Shown: positions 50,001 to 63,020, counted from the stretch's first letter. The stretch: DNA of 64,000 nucleotides from Rhipicephalus microplus (GCF_043290135.1 NC_134707.1:140059319-140123318), one strand, 5' to 3'. A program made the numbers and translations. Notes: generated by a model not told the origin, from the letters alone.

Positions 50001-53000
50001 GATTCTAGTGGTGGAGTTTCTAGTTGTGGAGTCTCTAGTTGTGGAGTTTCTAGCTGTGGAGTTTCTAGTGGTTGAGTTTTCAGTTGACGAGTTTCTATTT
50101 GCGAAGTCTCAAGTTGTGGAGTTTCTAGCTGTAAAGTTTCTAGTTGCAGAGTTTCTAGTTGCGAAGTTTCCAGTTGTGGAGTTTCCAGTTGTGGAAATTC
50201 AATCTGTGTAGTTTCTAGTTGTGGAGTCTCAATTTTGGAGTTCCTAGTTGTGGAGTCTCTAGTGGTCGAGTTTCTAGTTGTGGAGTGTCTATTTGTGGAG
50301 TTTCTAGTTGTGAAGTTTCTAGTTGTGGAGTATCTAGTTGGAGTTTTTAGATTTCGAGCTTCTAGTTGTAAATTTTCTATTTGCAGAGTTCCTCGTTGTG
50401 GAGTTTCTAGTTGTGGGGTTTCTAGTTGTGGAAATTCTAGCTGTGGAGTTTCTACTTATGAAATCTATGAAATCTCTAGTTGTGGAGTTTCTAGTTGTGG
50501 AGTTTCTAGTTGTGGAGTTTCTTGTTGGGGAGTTTCTAGTTGCGGAGTTTCTAGTTGCGGAGTTTCCAGTTGGGGAGTTTCTACTTGGGTTTATAGTTGT
50601 GGAATTTCTAGTTGCAGAGTTTCGAGTTGCGGAGTTTCAAGTTGAGGAGTTTCTAGTTGCGGAGTTTCTAGTTGCGGAGTTTCTAGTTGTGCAGTCTCTA
50701 GTTGTTGAGTTTCTAGTTGTGAAGTTTATAGTTGAGGGGTTTCTAGCTGTGGAGTTTCTAGTTGCGGGGTTTCTATTTGCAGAGTTTCTAGTTGCGGAGT
50801 TTTTAGCTGCAGAGTTTCTAGTTGTGGAGTTTCTAGTTGTGGAGTTTCTAGTTTTGGAGTTTTAGTTGTGCGTTTCCAGTTGAGGAATTCATAGGTGTGG
50901 AGTTTGTAGTTGTTGAGTTTCTAGTTATCGGGTTTCTAGTTGCAGAATTTCTAGTGGTGGAGTGTCTAGTTGTGGAGCTTTTATTTGAAGAGTCCCTAGT
51001 TGTTGAGTCTCTAGCTGTGGAAATTCTAGTTGTGGAGTTTCTAGTTGAAGAGTTTGTTGTTGCGGAGTTTCTAGATTGTGTTTTTCTAGTTGTAGAGTTT
51101 CTGGCTGTGGAGTTTCCAGTTGCGGAGTTTCTAGTTGTGGAGTTTCTAGTTGTGAGGTTTGTAGTTGTGGAGTTTCTAGTGGTAGAGTTTCTAGTTGTGG
51201 AATCTCTAGTTGTGGAGTTTCTAGTTGTGGAGTATCTAAATGCGAACTGTCAAGTTGTGGAGTTTCTAGTTGTGGAGTTTCTAGCTGTGGAGTTTCTAGT
51301 TGTTGAGTTTCTAGTTGACGAGTTTCTATTTGCGAAGTCTCAAGTGTTGGAGTTTTTAGCTGTGGAGTTTCTAGTTGCGGAGTTTGTAGTTGCTAAGTTT
51401 GTAGTTGCAGAGTTTCTAGTTATGGAGATTCTATTTGCCGAGTTACTTGTTGCGAAGTCTCAAGTTGTGGAGTTTCTAGCTGTGGAGTTTCTAGTTGCGG
51501 AGTTTCTAGTTGTGGAGTTTCTAGTTGTGGAGTTTTAGTTGTGGCGTTTCCAGTTGAGGAATTTATAGGTGTGGAGTTTGTAGTTGTTGAGTTTCTAGTT
51601 GTCGGGTTTCTAGTTGCAGAATTTCTAGTTGTGGAGTGTCTAGTTGTGGAGCTTTTAGTTGAAGAGTCTCTAGTTGTTGAGTCTCTAGCTGTGAAAATTC
51701 TAGTTGTGGAGTTTCTAGTTGAAGAGTTTGTTGTTGCGGAGTTTCTAGATGGTGTTTTTCTAGTTGTAGGGTTTCTGGCTGTGGAGTTTAGAGGTGCGGA
51801 GTTTCTAGTTGTCGAGTTTCTAGTTGTGAGGTTTGTAGTTGTGGAGTTTCTAGTGGTAGAGTTTCTAGTTGTGGAATCTCTAGTTGTGGAGTTTCTAGTT
51901 GTGGAGTATCTAAATGCGAACTCTCAAGTTGTGGAGTTTCTAGTTGTGGAGTTTCTAGCTGTGGAGTTTTTAGTTGTTGAGTTTCTAGTTGACGAGTTTC
52001 TATTTGCGAAGTCTCAAGTGTTGGAGTTTCTAGCTGTGGAGTTTCTAGTTGCGGAGTTTGTAGTTGCGGAGTTTCTAGTTGCAGAGTTTCTAGTTGTGGA
52101 GATTCTATTTGCCGAGTTTATTGTTGCGAAATCTCAAGTTGTGGAGTTTCTAGCTGTGGAGTTTCTAGTTGCGGAGTTTCTAGTGGCAGAGTTTCTAGCT
52201 GCGGAGTTTTCTAGTTGTGGAGATTCTAGTGGCGGAGTTTCAAGTTGTGGAGTTTCTAGTTGCGGAGTCTCTAGTTGTGCAGTCTCTAGTTGTTGAGTTG
52301 CTAGTTGTGAAGTTTCTAGTTGTGGGGTTTCTAGCTGTGTAGTTTCTAGTTGCGGAGTTTCTAGTTGCAGAGTTTCTAGTTGCGGAGTTTCTAGTTGCAG
52401 AGATTCTAGTTGTGGAGTTTCTAGTTGGGGAGTTTCTAGTTGTTGAGTTTCTAGCTGTGGAGTTTCTAGTCGCGGAGTTTCTAGTTGCGGAGTTTCTAGT
52501 CGCGGAGTTTCTGGTTGCAGAGTTTCTAGTTGCGGAGTTTCTAGATGCAGAGTTTCTAGTTGTGGAGTTTCTAGTTGTGGAGTTTTAGTTGTGGAGTTTC
52601 AAGTTGTGGAATTTCAAGTTGTGGAATTTACAGGTGTCGAGTTTCTAGTTGTTGAGTGTCTAGTTGTGGAGTTTCTAGTTGCGGAGTTTCTAGTTGTGGA
52701 GTTTCTACTTGTGGAGTTTCTAGTTGTGGAGTTTTGAGTTGCGGAGTTTCTGGTGTCGGAGTTTCAGGTTGTGGAGTTTCTAGTGGTGGAGTTGGTAGTT
52801 GTGGAGTATCTTGTTGTGGAGTTTCAAGTTGAGGAGTTTTTAGTTGTGGATTTCGAAGTTGTAGAGTTCCTAGTTGTGGAGGTTCTAGTGGTGGAGTTTC
52901 TAGTTGTTCAGTTTCTAGTTGCTGAGTTTCTAGTCGCGAAGTCTCAAATTGTGGAGTTTCTAGCTGTGGATTTTGAAGTTGTAGAGTTCCTAGTTGCGGA

Positions 53001-56000
53001 GTGTCTAGATGGAAGTTTCTAGTTGTTGAGTTTCTAGTTGACGAGCTTCTATTTGCGAAGTCTCAAGTTGTGGAGTTTCTAGCTGTGGAGTTTCTAGTTG
53101 CGGAGTTTGTAGCTGCGGAGTTTCTAGTTGCAGAGTTTCTAGTTGTGGAGATTCTAGTGTCCGAGTTTCTTGTTGCGAAGTCTCAAGTTGTGGAGTTTCT
53201 AGCTGTGGAGTTTCTAGTTGCGGAGTTTCTAGTTGCGAAGTTTCTAGTTTTGGAGTTTCTAGTTGTGGAATTTGTAGTTGTGGAGTATCGTGTTGTGGTG
53301 TTTCAAGTTGTGGAGTTTCTAGCTGTTGAGTTTCTAGTTGTGGAGTTTCTAGTTGCAGAGTTTCTAGTTGCGGAGTTTTCTAGTTGTGGAGATTCTAGTG
53401 GCGGAGTTTCAAGTTGTGGAGTTTCTAGTTGCGGAGTTACTAGCTGTGGAGTTTGTAGTGGCGGAGTCTCTAGTTGTGCAGTCTCTAGTTGTTGAGTTGC
53501 TAGTTGTGAAGTATATAGTTGTGGGGTTTCTAGCTCTGGAGTTTCCAGTTGCGGAGTTTCTAGTTGCAAAGTTTCTAGTTGCGGAATTTCTAGTTGCAGA
53601 GATTCTAGTTGTGGAGTTTCTAGCTGTGGAGTTTCTAGTGGTTGAGTTTACAGTTGACGAGTTTCTATTTGCGAAGTCTCGAGTTGTGGAGTTTCTAGCT
53701 GTAAAGTTTCTAGTTGCAGAGTTTCTAGTTGCGAAGTTTTCAGTTGTGGAGTTTCCAGTTGTGGAAATTCAATCTGTGTAGTTTCTAGTTGTGGAGTCTA
53801 AATTTTGGAGTTCCTAGTTGTGGAGTCTCTAGTTGTCGAGTTTCTAGTTGTGGAGTGTCTACTTGTGGAGTTTCTAGTTGTGAAGTTTCTAGTTGTGGAG
53901 TTTCTAGTTGGAGTTTTCAGTTTTCGAGCTTCTAGTTGTAGATTTTCTATTTGCAGAGTTCCTCATTGTTGGGTTTCTAGTTGTGGAAATTCTAGCTGTG
54001 GAGTTTCTACTTATAGAATCTCTAGTCGAGGAGTTTCTAGTTGTGTAGTTTCTATCTGAGGAGTTTCTAAATGCAAAGTCTCTAGTTGTGCAGTCTCTAG
54101 TTGTGGAGTTTCTAGTTGTGGAGTTTCTTCTTGGGGAGTTTCTAGTTGTGAAGTTTCTAGTTGTGGATTTTCTAGTTGCGGAGTTTCTAGTTGCGGAGTT
54201 TCCAGTTGGGGAGTTTCTACTTGAGTTTATAGTTGTGGATTTTCTAGTTGCAAAGTTTCGATTTGCAGAGTTTCAAGTTGTGGAGTTTCTAGTTGCGGAG
54301 ATTCTAGCTGCGGAGTTTCTAGTTGCGGAGTCTCTAGTTGTGCAGTCTATATTTGTTGAGTTTCTAGATGTGAAGTTTATAGTTGAGGGGTTTCTAGCTG
54401 AGGAGTTTATAGTTGCGGAATTTCTATTTGCAGAGTTTCTAGTTGCGGAGTTTCTAGCTGCACAGTTTCTAGTTGTGGAGTTTCTAGTTGGGAAGTTTCT
54501 AGTTGCGGAGTTTCTAGTTGTGGATTTTCTAGTTGTGGAGTTTCTAGTTGTGGAGTTTTAGTTGTGGAGTTTCAAGTTGAGGAATTTATAGGTGTGGAGT
54601 TTGTAGTTGTTGAGTTTCTAGTTGTCGGGTTTCTAGTTGCGGAGTTTCTAGTTGTGGAGTGTCTAGTTGTGCAGCTTTTAGTTGAGGAGTCTCTAGGTGT
54701 TGAGTCTCTAGCGGCGGAAATTGTAGTTGTGGAGTTTCTAGTTGCAGAGTTTGTTGTTGCGGAGTTTCTAGATGAGGTTTTTCTAGTTGTAGAGTTTCTG
54801 GCTCTGCAGTTTCCAGTTGCGGAGTTTTTAGTTGTGAGGTTTGTAGTTGTGGAGTTTCTAGTGGTAGAGTTTCTAGTTGTGGAATCTCTAGTTGTGGAGT
54901 TTCTAGTTGTGGAGTATCTAAATGCGAACTCTCAAGTTGTGGAGTTTCTAGTTGTGGAGTTTCTAGCTGTGGAGTTTCTAGTTGTTGAGTTTCTAGTTGA
55001 GGAGTTTCTATTTGCGAAGTCTCAAGTGTTGGAGTTTTTAGCTGTGGAGTTTCTAGTTGCGGAGTTTGTAGTTGCTAAGTTTGTAGTTGCAGAGTTTCTA
55101 TTTATGGAGATTCTATTTGCCGAGTTTCTTGTTGCGAAGTCTCAAGTTGTGGAGTTTCTAGCTGTGGAGTTTCTAGTTGCGGAGTTTCTAGTTGTGGAGT
55201 TTCTAGTTGTGGAGTTTTAGTTGTGGCGTTTCCAGTTGAGGAATTTATAGGTGTGGAGTTTGTAGTTGTTGAGTTTCTAGTTGTCGGGTTTCTAGTTGCA
55301 GAATTTCTATTTGTGGAGTGTCTAGTTGTGGAGCTTTTAGTTGAAGAGTCTCTAGTTGTTGAGTCTCTAGCTGTGAAAATTCTAGTTGTGGAGTTTCTAG
55401 TTGAAGAGTTTGTTGTTGCGGAGTTTCTAGATGGTGTTTTTCTAGTTGTAGGGTTTCTGGCTGTGGAGTTTAGAGGTGCGGAGTTTCTAGTTGTCGAGTT
55501 TCTAGTTGTGAGGTTTGTAGTTGTGGAGTTTCTAGTGGTAGAGTTTCTAGTTGTGGAATCTCTAGTTGTGGAGTTTCTAGTTGTGGAGTATCTAAATGCG
55601 AACTCTCAAGTTGTGGAGTTTCTAGTTGTGGAGTTTCTAGCTGTGGAGTTTTTAGTTGTTGAGTTTCTAGTTGACGAGTTTCTATTTGCGAAGTCTCAAG
55701 TGTTGGAGTTTCTAGCTGTGGAGTTTCTAGTTGCGGAGTTTGTAGTTGCGGAGTTTCTAGTTGCAGAGTTTCTAGTTGTGGAGATTCTATTTGCCGAGTT
55801 TCTTGTTGCGAAATCTCAAGTTGTGGAGTTTCTAGCTGTGGAGTTTCTAGTTGCGGAGTTTCTAGTGGCAGAGTTTCTAGCTGCGGAGTTTTCTAGTTGT
55901 GGAGATTCTAGTGGCGGAGTTTCAAGTTGTGGAGTTTCTAGTTGCGGAGTCTCTAGTTGTGCAGTCTCTAGTTGTTGAGTTGCTAGTTGTGAAGTTTCTA

Positions 56001-56075
56001 GTTGTGGGGTTTCTAGCTGTGTAGTTTCTAGTTGCGGAGTTTCTAGTTGAAGAGTTTCTAGTTGCGGAGTTTCTA
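41057..56075 (+). repeat. 7.5-kb higher-order repeat, two copies
   Basis: Copy A is about 41,057-48,549 and copy B about 48,550-56,075. The offset between matching variants is 7,493 at first, 7,523 from about 49,590, 7,538 from about 50,410, and 7,523 again from about 53,230. Every step is a multiple of 15, so the copies differ by gain or loss of whole units. The 30-bp gain is visible near 49,561-49,590. Within each copy the series from 44,003 to about 44,670 is repeated near 47,700-48,330 (offset 3,697). A 9-base duplication marker (near 42,922 and 50,460) is present in both copies. Confidence 0.82.
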
Positions 56076-57309
56076 GTTGCAGAGATTCTAGTTGTGGAGT
56101 TTCTAGTTGGGGAGTTTCTAGTTGTTGAGTTTCTAGCTGTGGAGTTTCTAGTCGCGGAGTTTCTAGTTGCGGAGTTTCTAGTCGCGGAGTTTCTGGTTGC
56201 AGAGTTTCTAGTTGCGGAGTTTCTAGATGCAGAGTTTCTAGTTGTGGAGTTTCTAGTTGTGGAGTTTTAGTTGGGGAGTTTCAAGTTGTGGAATTTCAAG
56301 TTGTGGAATTTATAGGTGTCGAGTTTCTAGTTGTTGAGTGTCTAGTTGTGGAGTTTCTAGTTGCGGAGTTTCTAGTTGTGGAGTTTCTACTTGTGGAGTT
56401 TCTAGTTGTGGAGTTTTGAGTTGCGGAGTTTCTGGTGTCGGAGTTTCAGGTTGTGGAGTTTCTAGTGGTGGAGTTGGTAGTTGTGGAGTATCTTGTTGTG
56501 GAGTTTCAAGTTGAGGAGTTTTTAGTTGTGGATTTCGAAGTTGTAGAGTTCCTAGTTGTGGAGGTTCTAGTGGTGGAGTTTCTAGTTGTTGAGTTTCTAG
56601 TTGCTGAGTTTCTAGTCGCGAAGTCTCAAATGGTGGAGTTTCTAGCTGTGGATTTTGAAGTTGTAGAGTTCCTAGTTGCGGAGTGTCTAGATGGAAGTTT
56701 CTAGTTGTTGAGTTTCTAGTTGACGAGCTTCTATTTGCGAAGTCTCAAGTTGTGGAGTTTCTAGCTGTGGAGTTTCTAGTTGCGGAGTTTGTAGCTGCGG
56801 AGTTTCTAGTTGCAGAGTTTCTAGTTGTGGAGATTCTAGTGTCCGAGTTTCTTGTTGCGAAGTCTCAAGTTGTGGAGTTTCTAGCTGTGGAGTTTCTAGT
56901 TGCGGAGTTTCTAGTTGCGGAGTTTCTAGTTGCGAAGTTTCTAGTTGTGGAGTTTCTAGTTGTGGAATTTGTAGTTGTGGAGTATCGTGTTGTGGTGTTT
57001 CAAGTTGTGGAGTTTCTAGCTGTTGAGTTTCTAGTTGTGGAGTTTCTAGTTGCAGAGTTTCTAGTTGCGGAGTTTTCTAGTTGTGGAGATTCTAGTGGCG
57101 GAGTTTCAAGTTGTGGAGTTTCTAGTTGCGGAGTTACTAGCTGTGGAGTTTGTAGTGGCGGAGTCTCTAGTTGTGCAGTCTCTAGTTGTTGAGTTGCTAG
57201 TTGTGAAGTATATAGTTGTGGGGTTTCTAGCTCTGGAGTTTCTAGTTGCGGAGTTTCTAGTTGCAAAGTTTCTAGTTGCGGAATTTCTAGTTGCAGAGAT
57301 TCTAGTTGT
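56076..57309 (+). repeat. Extra partial copy of 7.5-kb HOR sequence
   Basis: Variant series match 52,394-53,610 at an offset of 3,682-3,697 bp, and match 44,860-46,090 before that. The match breaks near 57,310. There the normal GATTCTAGTTGTGGAG series jumps to GGTGTCTCAATTTTGG, which belongs about 600 bp further on in the parent block. That is a deletion-type join between satellite segments. Confidence 0.75.
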
Positions 57310-60300
57310 GGTGTCTCAATTTTGGAGTTCCTAGTTGTGGAGTCTCTAGTGGTCGAGTTTCTAGTTGTGGAGTGTCTATTTGTGGAGTTTCTAGTTGTGA
57401 AGTTTCTAGTTGTGGAGTATCTAGTTGGAGTTTTTAGATTTCGAGCTTCTAGTTGTAAATTTTCTATTTGCAGAGTTCCTTGTTGTGGAGTTTCTAGTTG
57501 TGGGGTTTCTAGTTGTGGAAATTCTAGCTGTGGAGTTTCTACTTATGAAATCTATGAAATCTCTAGTTGTGGAGTTTCTAGTTGTGGAGTTTCTAGTTGT
57601 GGAGTTTCTTGTTGGGGAGTTTCTAGTTGCGGAGTTTCTAGTTGCGGAGTTTCCAGTTGGGGAGTTTCTACTTGGGTTTATAGTTGTGGAATTTCTAGTT
57701 GCAGAGTTTCGAGTTGCGGAGTTTCAAGTTGAGGAGTTTCTAGTTGCGGAGTTTCTAGTTGCGGAGTTTCTAGTTGTGCAGTCTCTAGTTGTTGAGTTTC
57801 TAGTTGTGAAGTTTATAGTTGAGGGGTTTCTAGCTGTGGAGTTTCTAGTTGCGGAGTTTCTATTTGCAGAGTTTCTAGTTGCGGAGTTTTTAGCTGCAGA
57901 GTTTCTAGTTGTGGAGTTTCTAGTTGTGGAGTTTCTAGTTTTGGAGTTTTAGTTGTGCGTTTCCAGTTGAGGAATTCATAGGTGTGGAGTTTGTAGTTGT
58001 TGAGTTTCTAGTTATCGGGTTTCTAGTTGCAGAATTTCTAGTGGTGGAGTGTCTAGTTGTGGAGCTTTTATTTGAAGAGTCCCTAGTTGTTGAGTCTCTA
58101 GCTGTGGAAATTCTAGTTGTGGAGTTTCTAGTTGAAGAGTTTGTTGTTGCGGAGTTTCTAGATTGTGTTTTTCTAGTTGTAGAGTTTCTGGCTGTGGAGT
58201 TTCCAGTTGCGGAGTTTCTAGTTGTGGAGTTTCTAGTTGTGAGGTTTGTAGTTGTGGAGTTTCTAGTGGTAGAGTTTCTAGTTGTGGAATCTCTAGTTGT
58301 GGAGTTTCTAGTTGTGGAGTATCTAAATGCGAACTCTCAAGTTGTGGAGTTTCTAGTTGTGGAGTTTCTAGCTGTGGAGTTTCTAGTTGTTGAGTTTCTA
58401 GTTGACGAGTTTCTATTTGCGAAGTCTCAAGTGTTGGAGTTTTTAGCTGTGGAGTTTCTAGTTGCGGAGTTTGTAGTTGCTAAGTTTGTAGTTGCAGAGT
58501 TTCTAGTTATGGAGATTCTATTTGCCGAGTTACTTGTTGCGAAGTCTCAAGTTGTGGAGTTTCTAGCTGTGGAGTTTCTAGTTGCGGAGTTTCTAGTTGT
58601 GGAGTTTCTAGTTGTGGAGTTTTAGTTGTGGCGTTTCCAGTTGAGGAATTTATAGGTGTGGAGTTTGTAGTTGTTGAGTTTCTAGTTGTCGGGTTTCTAG
58701 TTGCAGAATTTCTAGTTGTGGAGTGTCTAGTTGTGGAGCTTTTAGTTGAAGAGTCTCTAGTTGTTGAGTCTCTAGCTGTGAAAATTCTAGTTGTGGAGTT
58801 TCTAGTTGAAGAGTTTGTTGTTGCGGAGTTTCTAGATGGTGTTTTTCTAGTTGTAGGGTTTCTGGCTGTGGAGTTTAGAGGTGCGGAGTTTCTAGTTGTC
58901 GAGTTTCTAGTTGTGAGGTTTGTAGTTGTGGAGTTTCTAGTGGTAGAGTTTCTAGTTGTGGAATCTCTAGTTGTGGAGTTTCTAGTTGTGGAGTATCTAA
59001 ATGCGAACTCTCAAGTTGTGGAGTTTCTAGTTGTGGAGTTTCTAGCTGTGGAGTTTTTAGTTGTTGAGTTTCTAGTTGACGAGTTTCTATTTGCGAAGTC
59101 TCAAGTGTTGGAGTTTCTAGCTGTGGAGTTTCTAGTTGCGGAGTTTGTAGTTGCGGAGTTTCTAGTTGCAGAGTTTCTAGTTGTGGAGATTCTATTTGCC
59201 GAGTTTCTTGTTGCGAAATCTCAAGTTGTGGAGTTTCTAGCTGTGGAGTTTCTAGTTGCAGAGTTTCTAGTTGTGGAGTTTCTAGTTGTGGAGTTTCTAG
59301 TTGTGGAATTTGTAGTTGTGGAGTACCTAGTTGTGGTGTTTCAAGTTGTGGAGTTTCTAGCTGTGGAGTTTCTAGTTGCGGAGTTTCTAGTGGCAGAGTT
59401 TCTAGTTGCGGAGTTTTCTAGTAGTGGAGATTCTAGCTGTGGAGTTTCTAGTTGCAGAGTTTCTAGTTGTGGAGCTTCTAGTTGTGGGATTTGTAGTTGT
59501 GGAGGATCTTGTTGTGGTGTTTCAAGTTGTGGAGTTTCTAGCTGTGGAGTTTCTAGTTGTGGAGTTTCTTGTGTCAGAGTTTCTAGTTGCGGAGTTTTCT
59601 AGTTGTGGAGATTCTAGTGGCGGAGTTTCAAGTTGTGAAGTTTCTAGTTGCGGAGTTACTAGCTGTGGAGTTTCCAGGTGCGGAGTCTCTAGTTTTGCAG
59701 TCTATAGTTGTTGAGTTGCTAGTTGTGAAGTTTATAGTTGTGGGGTTTCTAGCTGTGGAGTGTCTAGTTGCGGGGTTTGTAGTTGCAGAGTTTCTAGTTT
59801 CGGAGTTTCTAGTTGCAGAGATTCTAGTGGTGGAGTTTCTAGTTGTAGAGTCTCTAGTTGTGGAGTTTCTAGCTGTGGAGTTTCTAGTGGTTGAGTTTCC
59901 AGTTGACGAGTTTCTATTTGCGAAGTCTCAAGTTGTGGAGTTTCTAGCTGTAAAGTTTCTAGTTGCAGAGTTTCTAGTTGCGAAGTTTCCAGTTGTGGAG
60001 TTTCCAGTTGTGGAAATTCAATCTGTGTAGTTTCTAGTTGTGGAGTCTCAATTTTGGAGTTCCTAGTTGTGGAGTCTCTAGTGGTCGAGTTTCTAGTTGT
60101 GGAGTGTCTATTTGTGGAGTTTCTAGTTGTGAAGTTTCTAGTTGTGGAGTATCTAGTTGGAGTTTTTAGATTTCGAGCTTCTAGTTGTAAATTTTCTATT
60201 TGCAGAGTTCCTCGTTGTGGAGTTTCTAGTTGTGGGGTTTCTAGTTGTGGAAATTCTAGCTGTGGAGTTTCTACTTATGAAATCTATGAAATCTCTAGTT

Positions 60301-61360
60301 GTGGAGTTTCTAGTTGTGGAGTTTCTAGTTGTGGAGTTTCTTGTTGGGGAGTTTCTAGTTGCGGAGTTTCTAGTTGCGGAGTTTCCAGTTGGGGAGTTTC
60401 TACTTGGGTTTATAGTTGTGGAATTTCTAGTTGCAGAGTTTCGAGTTGCGGAGTTTCAAGTTGTGGAGTTTCTAGTTGCGGAGTTTCTAGTTGCGGAGTT
60501 TCTAGTTGTGCAGTCTCTAGTTGTTGAGTTTCTAGTTGTGAAGTTTATAGTTGAGGGGTTTCTAGCTGTGGAGTTTCTAGTTGCGGAGTTTCTATTTGCA
60601 GAGTTTCTAGTTGCGGAGTTTTTAGCTGCAGAGTTTCTAGTTGTGGAGTTTCTAGTTGTGGAGTTTCTAGTTTTGGAGTTTTAGTTGTGCGTTTCCAGTT
60701 GAGGAATTCATAGGTGTGGAGTTTGTAGTTGTTGAGTTTCTAGTTATCGGGTTTCTAGTTGCAGAATTTCTAGTGGTGGAGTGTCTAGTTGTGGAGCTTT
60801 TATTTGAAGAGTCCCTAGTTGTTGAGTCTCTAGCTGTGGAAATTCTAGTTGTGGAGTTTGTAGTTGAAGAGTTTGTTGTTGCGGAGTTTCTAGATTGTGT
60901 TTTTCTAGTTGTAGAGTTTCTGGCTGTGGAGTTTCCAGTTGCGGAGTTTCTAGTTGTGGAGTTTCTAGTTGTGAGGTTTGTAGTTGTGGAGTTTCTAGTG
61001 GTAGAGTTTCTAGTTGTGGAATCTCTAGTTGTGGAGTTTCTAGTTGTGGAGTATCTAAATGCGAACTCTCAAGTTGTGGAGTTTCTAGTTGTGGAGTTTC
61101 TAGCTGTGGAGTTTCTAGTTGTTGAGTTTCTAGTTGACGAGTTTCTATTTGCGAAGTCTCAAGTGTTGGAGTTTTTAGCTGTGGAGTTTCTAGTTGCGGA
61201 GTTTGTAGTTGCTAAGTTTGTAGTTGCAGAGTTTCTAGTTATGGAGATTCTATTTGCCGAGTTTCTTGTTGCGAAGTCTCAAGTTGTGGAGTTTCTAGCT
61301 GTGGAGTTTCTAGTTGCGGAGTTTCTAGTTGTGGAGTTTCTAGTTGTGGAGTTTCTAGTT
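57310..61360 (+). repeat. Mosaic of two displaced segments of the 7.5-kb HOR
   Basis: From about 57,322 to 59,257 the series matches 50,235-52,170 at an offset of 7,087. From about 59,258 to 61,360 it matches 49,439-51,540 at an offset of 9,819. The second segment therefore steps back and repeats part of the first, so 50,235-51,540 has two descendants here (57,322-58,627 and 60,054-61,359). Both carry the 9-base duplication marker, at about 57,546 and 60,278. This is the footprint expected of unequal exchange. Confidence 0.78.
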
Positions 61361-63020
61361 GTGGAATTTGTAGTTGTGGAGTATCTAGTTGTGGTGTTTC
61401 AAGTTGTGGAGTTTCTAGCTGTGGAGTTTCTAGTTGCGGAGTTTCTAGTGGCAGAGTTTCTAGCTGCGGAGTTTTCTAGTTGCGGAGATTCTAGTGGCGG
61501 AGTTTCAAGTTGTGGAGTTTCAAGTTGCGGAGTTACTAGCTATGGAGTTTCTAGTTGCGGAGTCTCTAGTTGTGCAGTCTCTAGTTGTTGAGTTGCTAGT
61601 TGTGAAGTTTCTAGTTGTGGGGTTTCTAGCTGTGTAGTTTCTAGTTGCGGAGTTTCTAGTTGCAGAGTTTCTAGTTGCGGAGTTTCTAGTTGGGGAGTTT
61701 CTAGTTGTTGAGTTTCTAGCTGTGGAGTTTCTAGTCGCGGAGTTTCTGGTTGCAGAGTTTCTAGTTGCGGAGTTTCTAGATGCTGAGTTTCTAGTTGTGG
61801 AGTTTCTAGTTGTGGAATTTTAGTTGTGGAGTTTCAAGTTGTGGAATTTCAAGTTGTGGAATTTATAGGTGTCGAGTTTCTAGTTGTTGAGTGTCTAGTT
61901 GTGGAGTTTCTAGTTGTAGAGTTCCTAGTTGTGGAGTTTCTAGTGGTGGAGTTTCTAGTTGTTGAGTTTCTAGTTGCTGAGTTTCTAGTCGCGAAGTCTC
62001 AAATTGTGGAGTTTCTAGCTCTGGATTTTGAAGTTGTAGAGTTCCTAGTTGCGAAGTGTCTAGATGGAAGTTTCTAGTTGTTGAGTTTCTAGTTGACGAG
62101 TTTCTATTTGCGAAGTCTCAAGTTGTGGAGTTTCTAGCTGTTGAGTTTCTAGTTGCGGAGTTTCTAGTTGTGGAGTTTCTAGTTGTGAAGTTTCTAGTTG
62201 TGGAATTTGTAGTTGTGGAGTATCTAGTTGTGGTGTTTCAAGTTTTGGAGTTTCTAGCTGTGGAGTTTCTAGTTGCGGAGTTTCTAGTGGCAGAGTTTCT
62301 AGCTGCGGAGTTTTCTAGTTGCGGAGATTCTAGTGGCGGAGTTTCAAGTTGTGGAGTTTCTAGTTGAGGAGTTACTAGCTATGGAGTTTCTAGTTGCGGA
62401 GCCTCTAGTTGTGCAGTCTCTAGTTGTTGAGTTGCTAGTTGTGAAGTTTCTAGTTGTGGGGTTTCTAGCTGTGTAGTTTCTAGTTGCGGAGTTTCTAGTT
62501 GCAGAGTTTCTAGTTCCGGAGTTTCTAGTTGCAGAGATTCTAGTTGTGGAGTTTCTTGTTGGGGAGTTTCTAGTTGTTGAGTTTCTAGCTGTGGAGTTTC
62601 TAGTCGCGGAGTTTCTGGTTGCAGAGTTTCTAGTTGCGGAGTTTCTAGATGCTGAGTTTCTAGTTGTGGAGTTTCTAGTTGTGGAGTTTTAGTTGTGGAG
62701 TTTCAAGTTGTGGAATTTCAAGTTGTGGAATTTATAGGTGTCGAGTTTCTAGTTGTTGAGTGTCTAGTTGTGGAGTTTCTAGCTGTAGAGTTCCTAGTTG
62801 TGGAGTTTCTAGTGGTGGAGTTTCTAGTTGTTGAGTTTCTAGTTGCTGAGTTTCTAGTCGCGAAGTCTCAAATTGTGGAGTTTCTAGCTCTGGATTTTGA
62901 AGTTGTAGAATTCCTAGTTGCGGAGTGTCTAGATGGAAGTTTCTAGTTGTTGAGTTTCTAGTTGACGAGTTTCTATTTGCGAAGTCTCAAGTTGTGGAGT
63001 TTCTAGCTGTGGAGTTTCTA
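61305..63020 (+). repeat. 839-869-bp tandem pair
   Basis: Sequence from about 61,311 recurs at 62,150 (offset 839). After a 30-bp gain near 62,510-62,550 the offset is 869, as in 61,826-62,077 with 62,695-62,946. Shared markers include a TAGATGCTGAGTTTC unit and a CTAGCTCTGGATTTTG unit. The second copy diverges near 63,020 at a CTAGTTTAGGAGTTTG unit. Confidence 0.8.
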
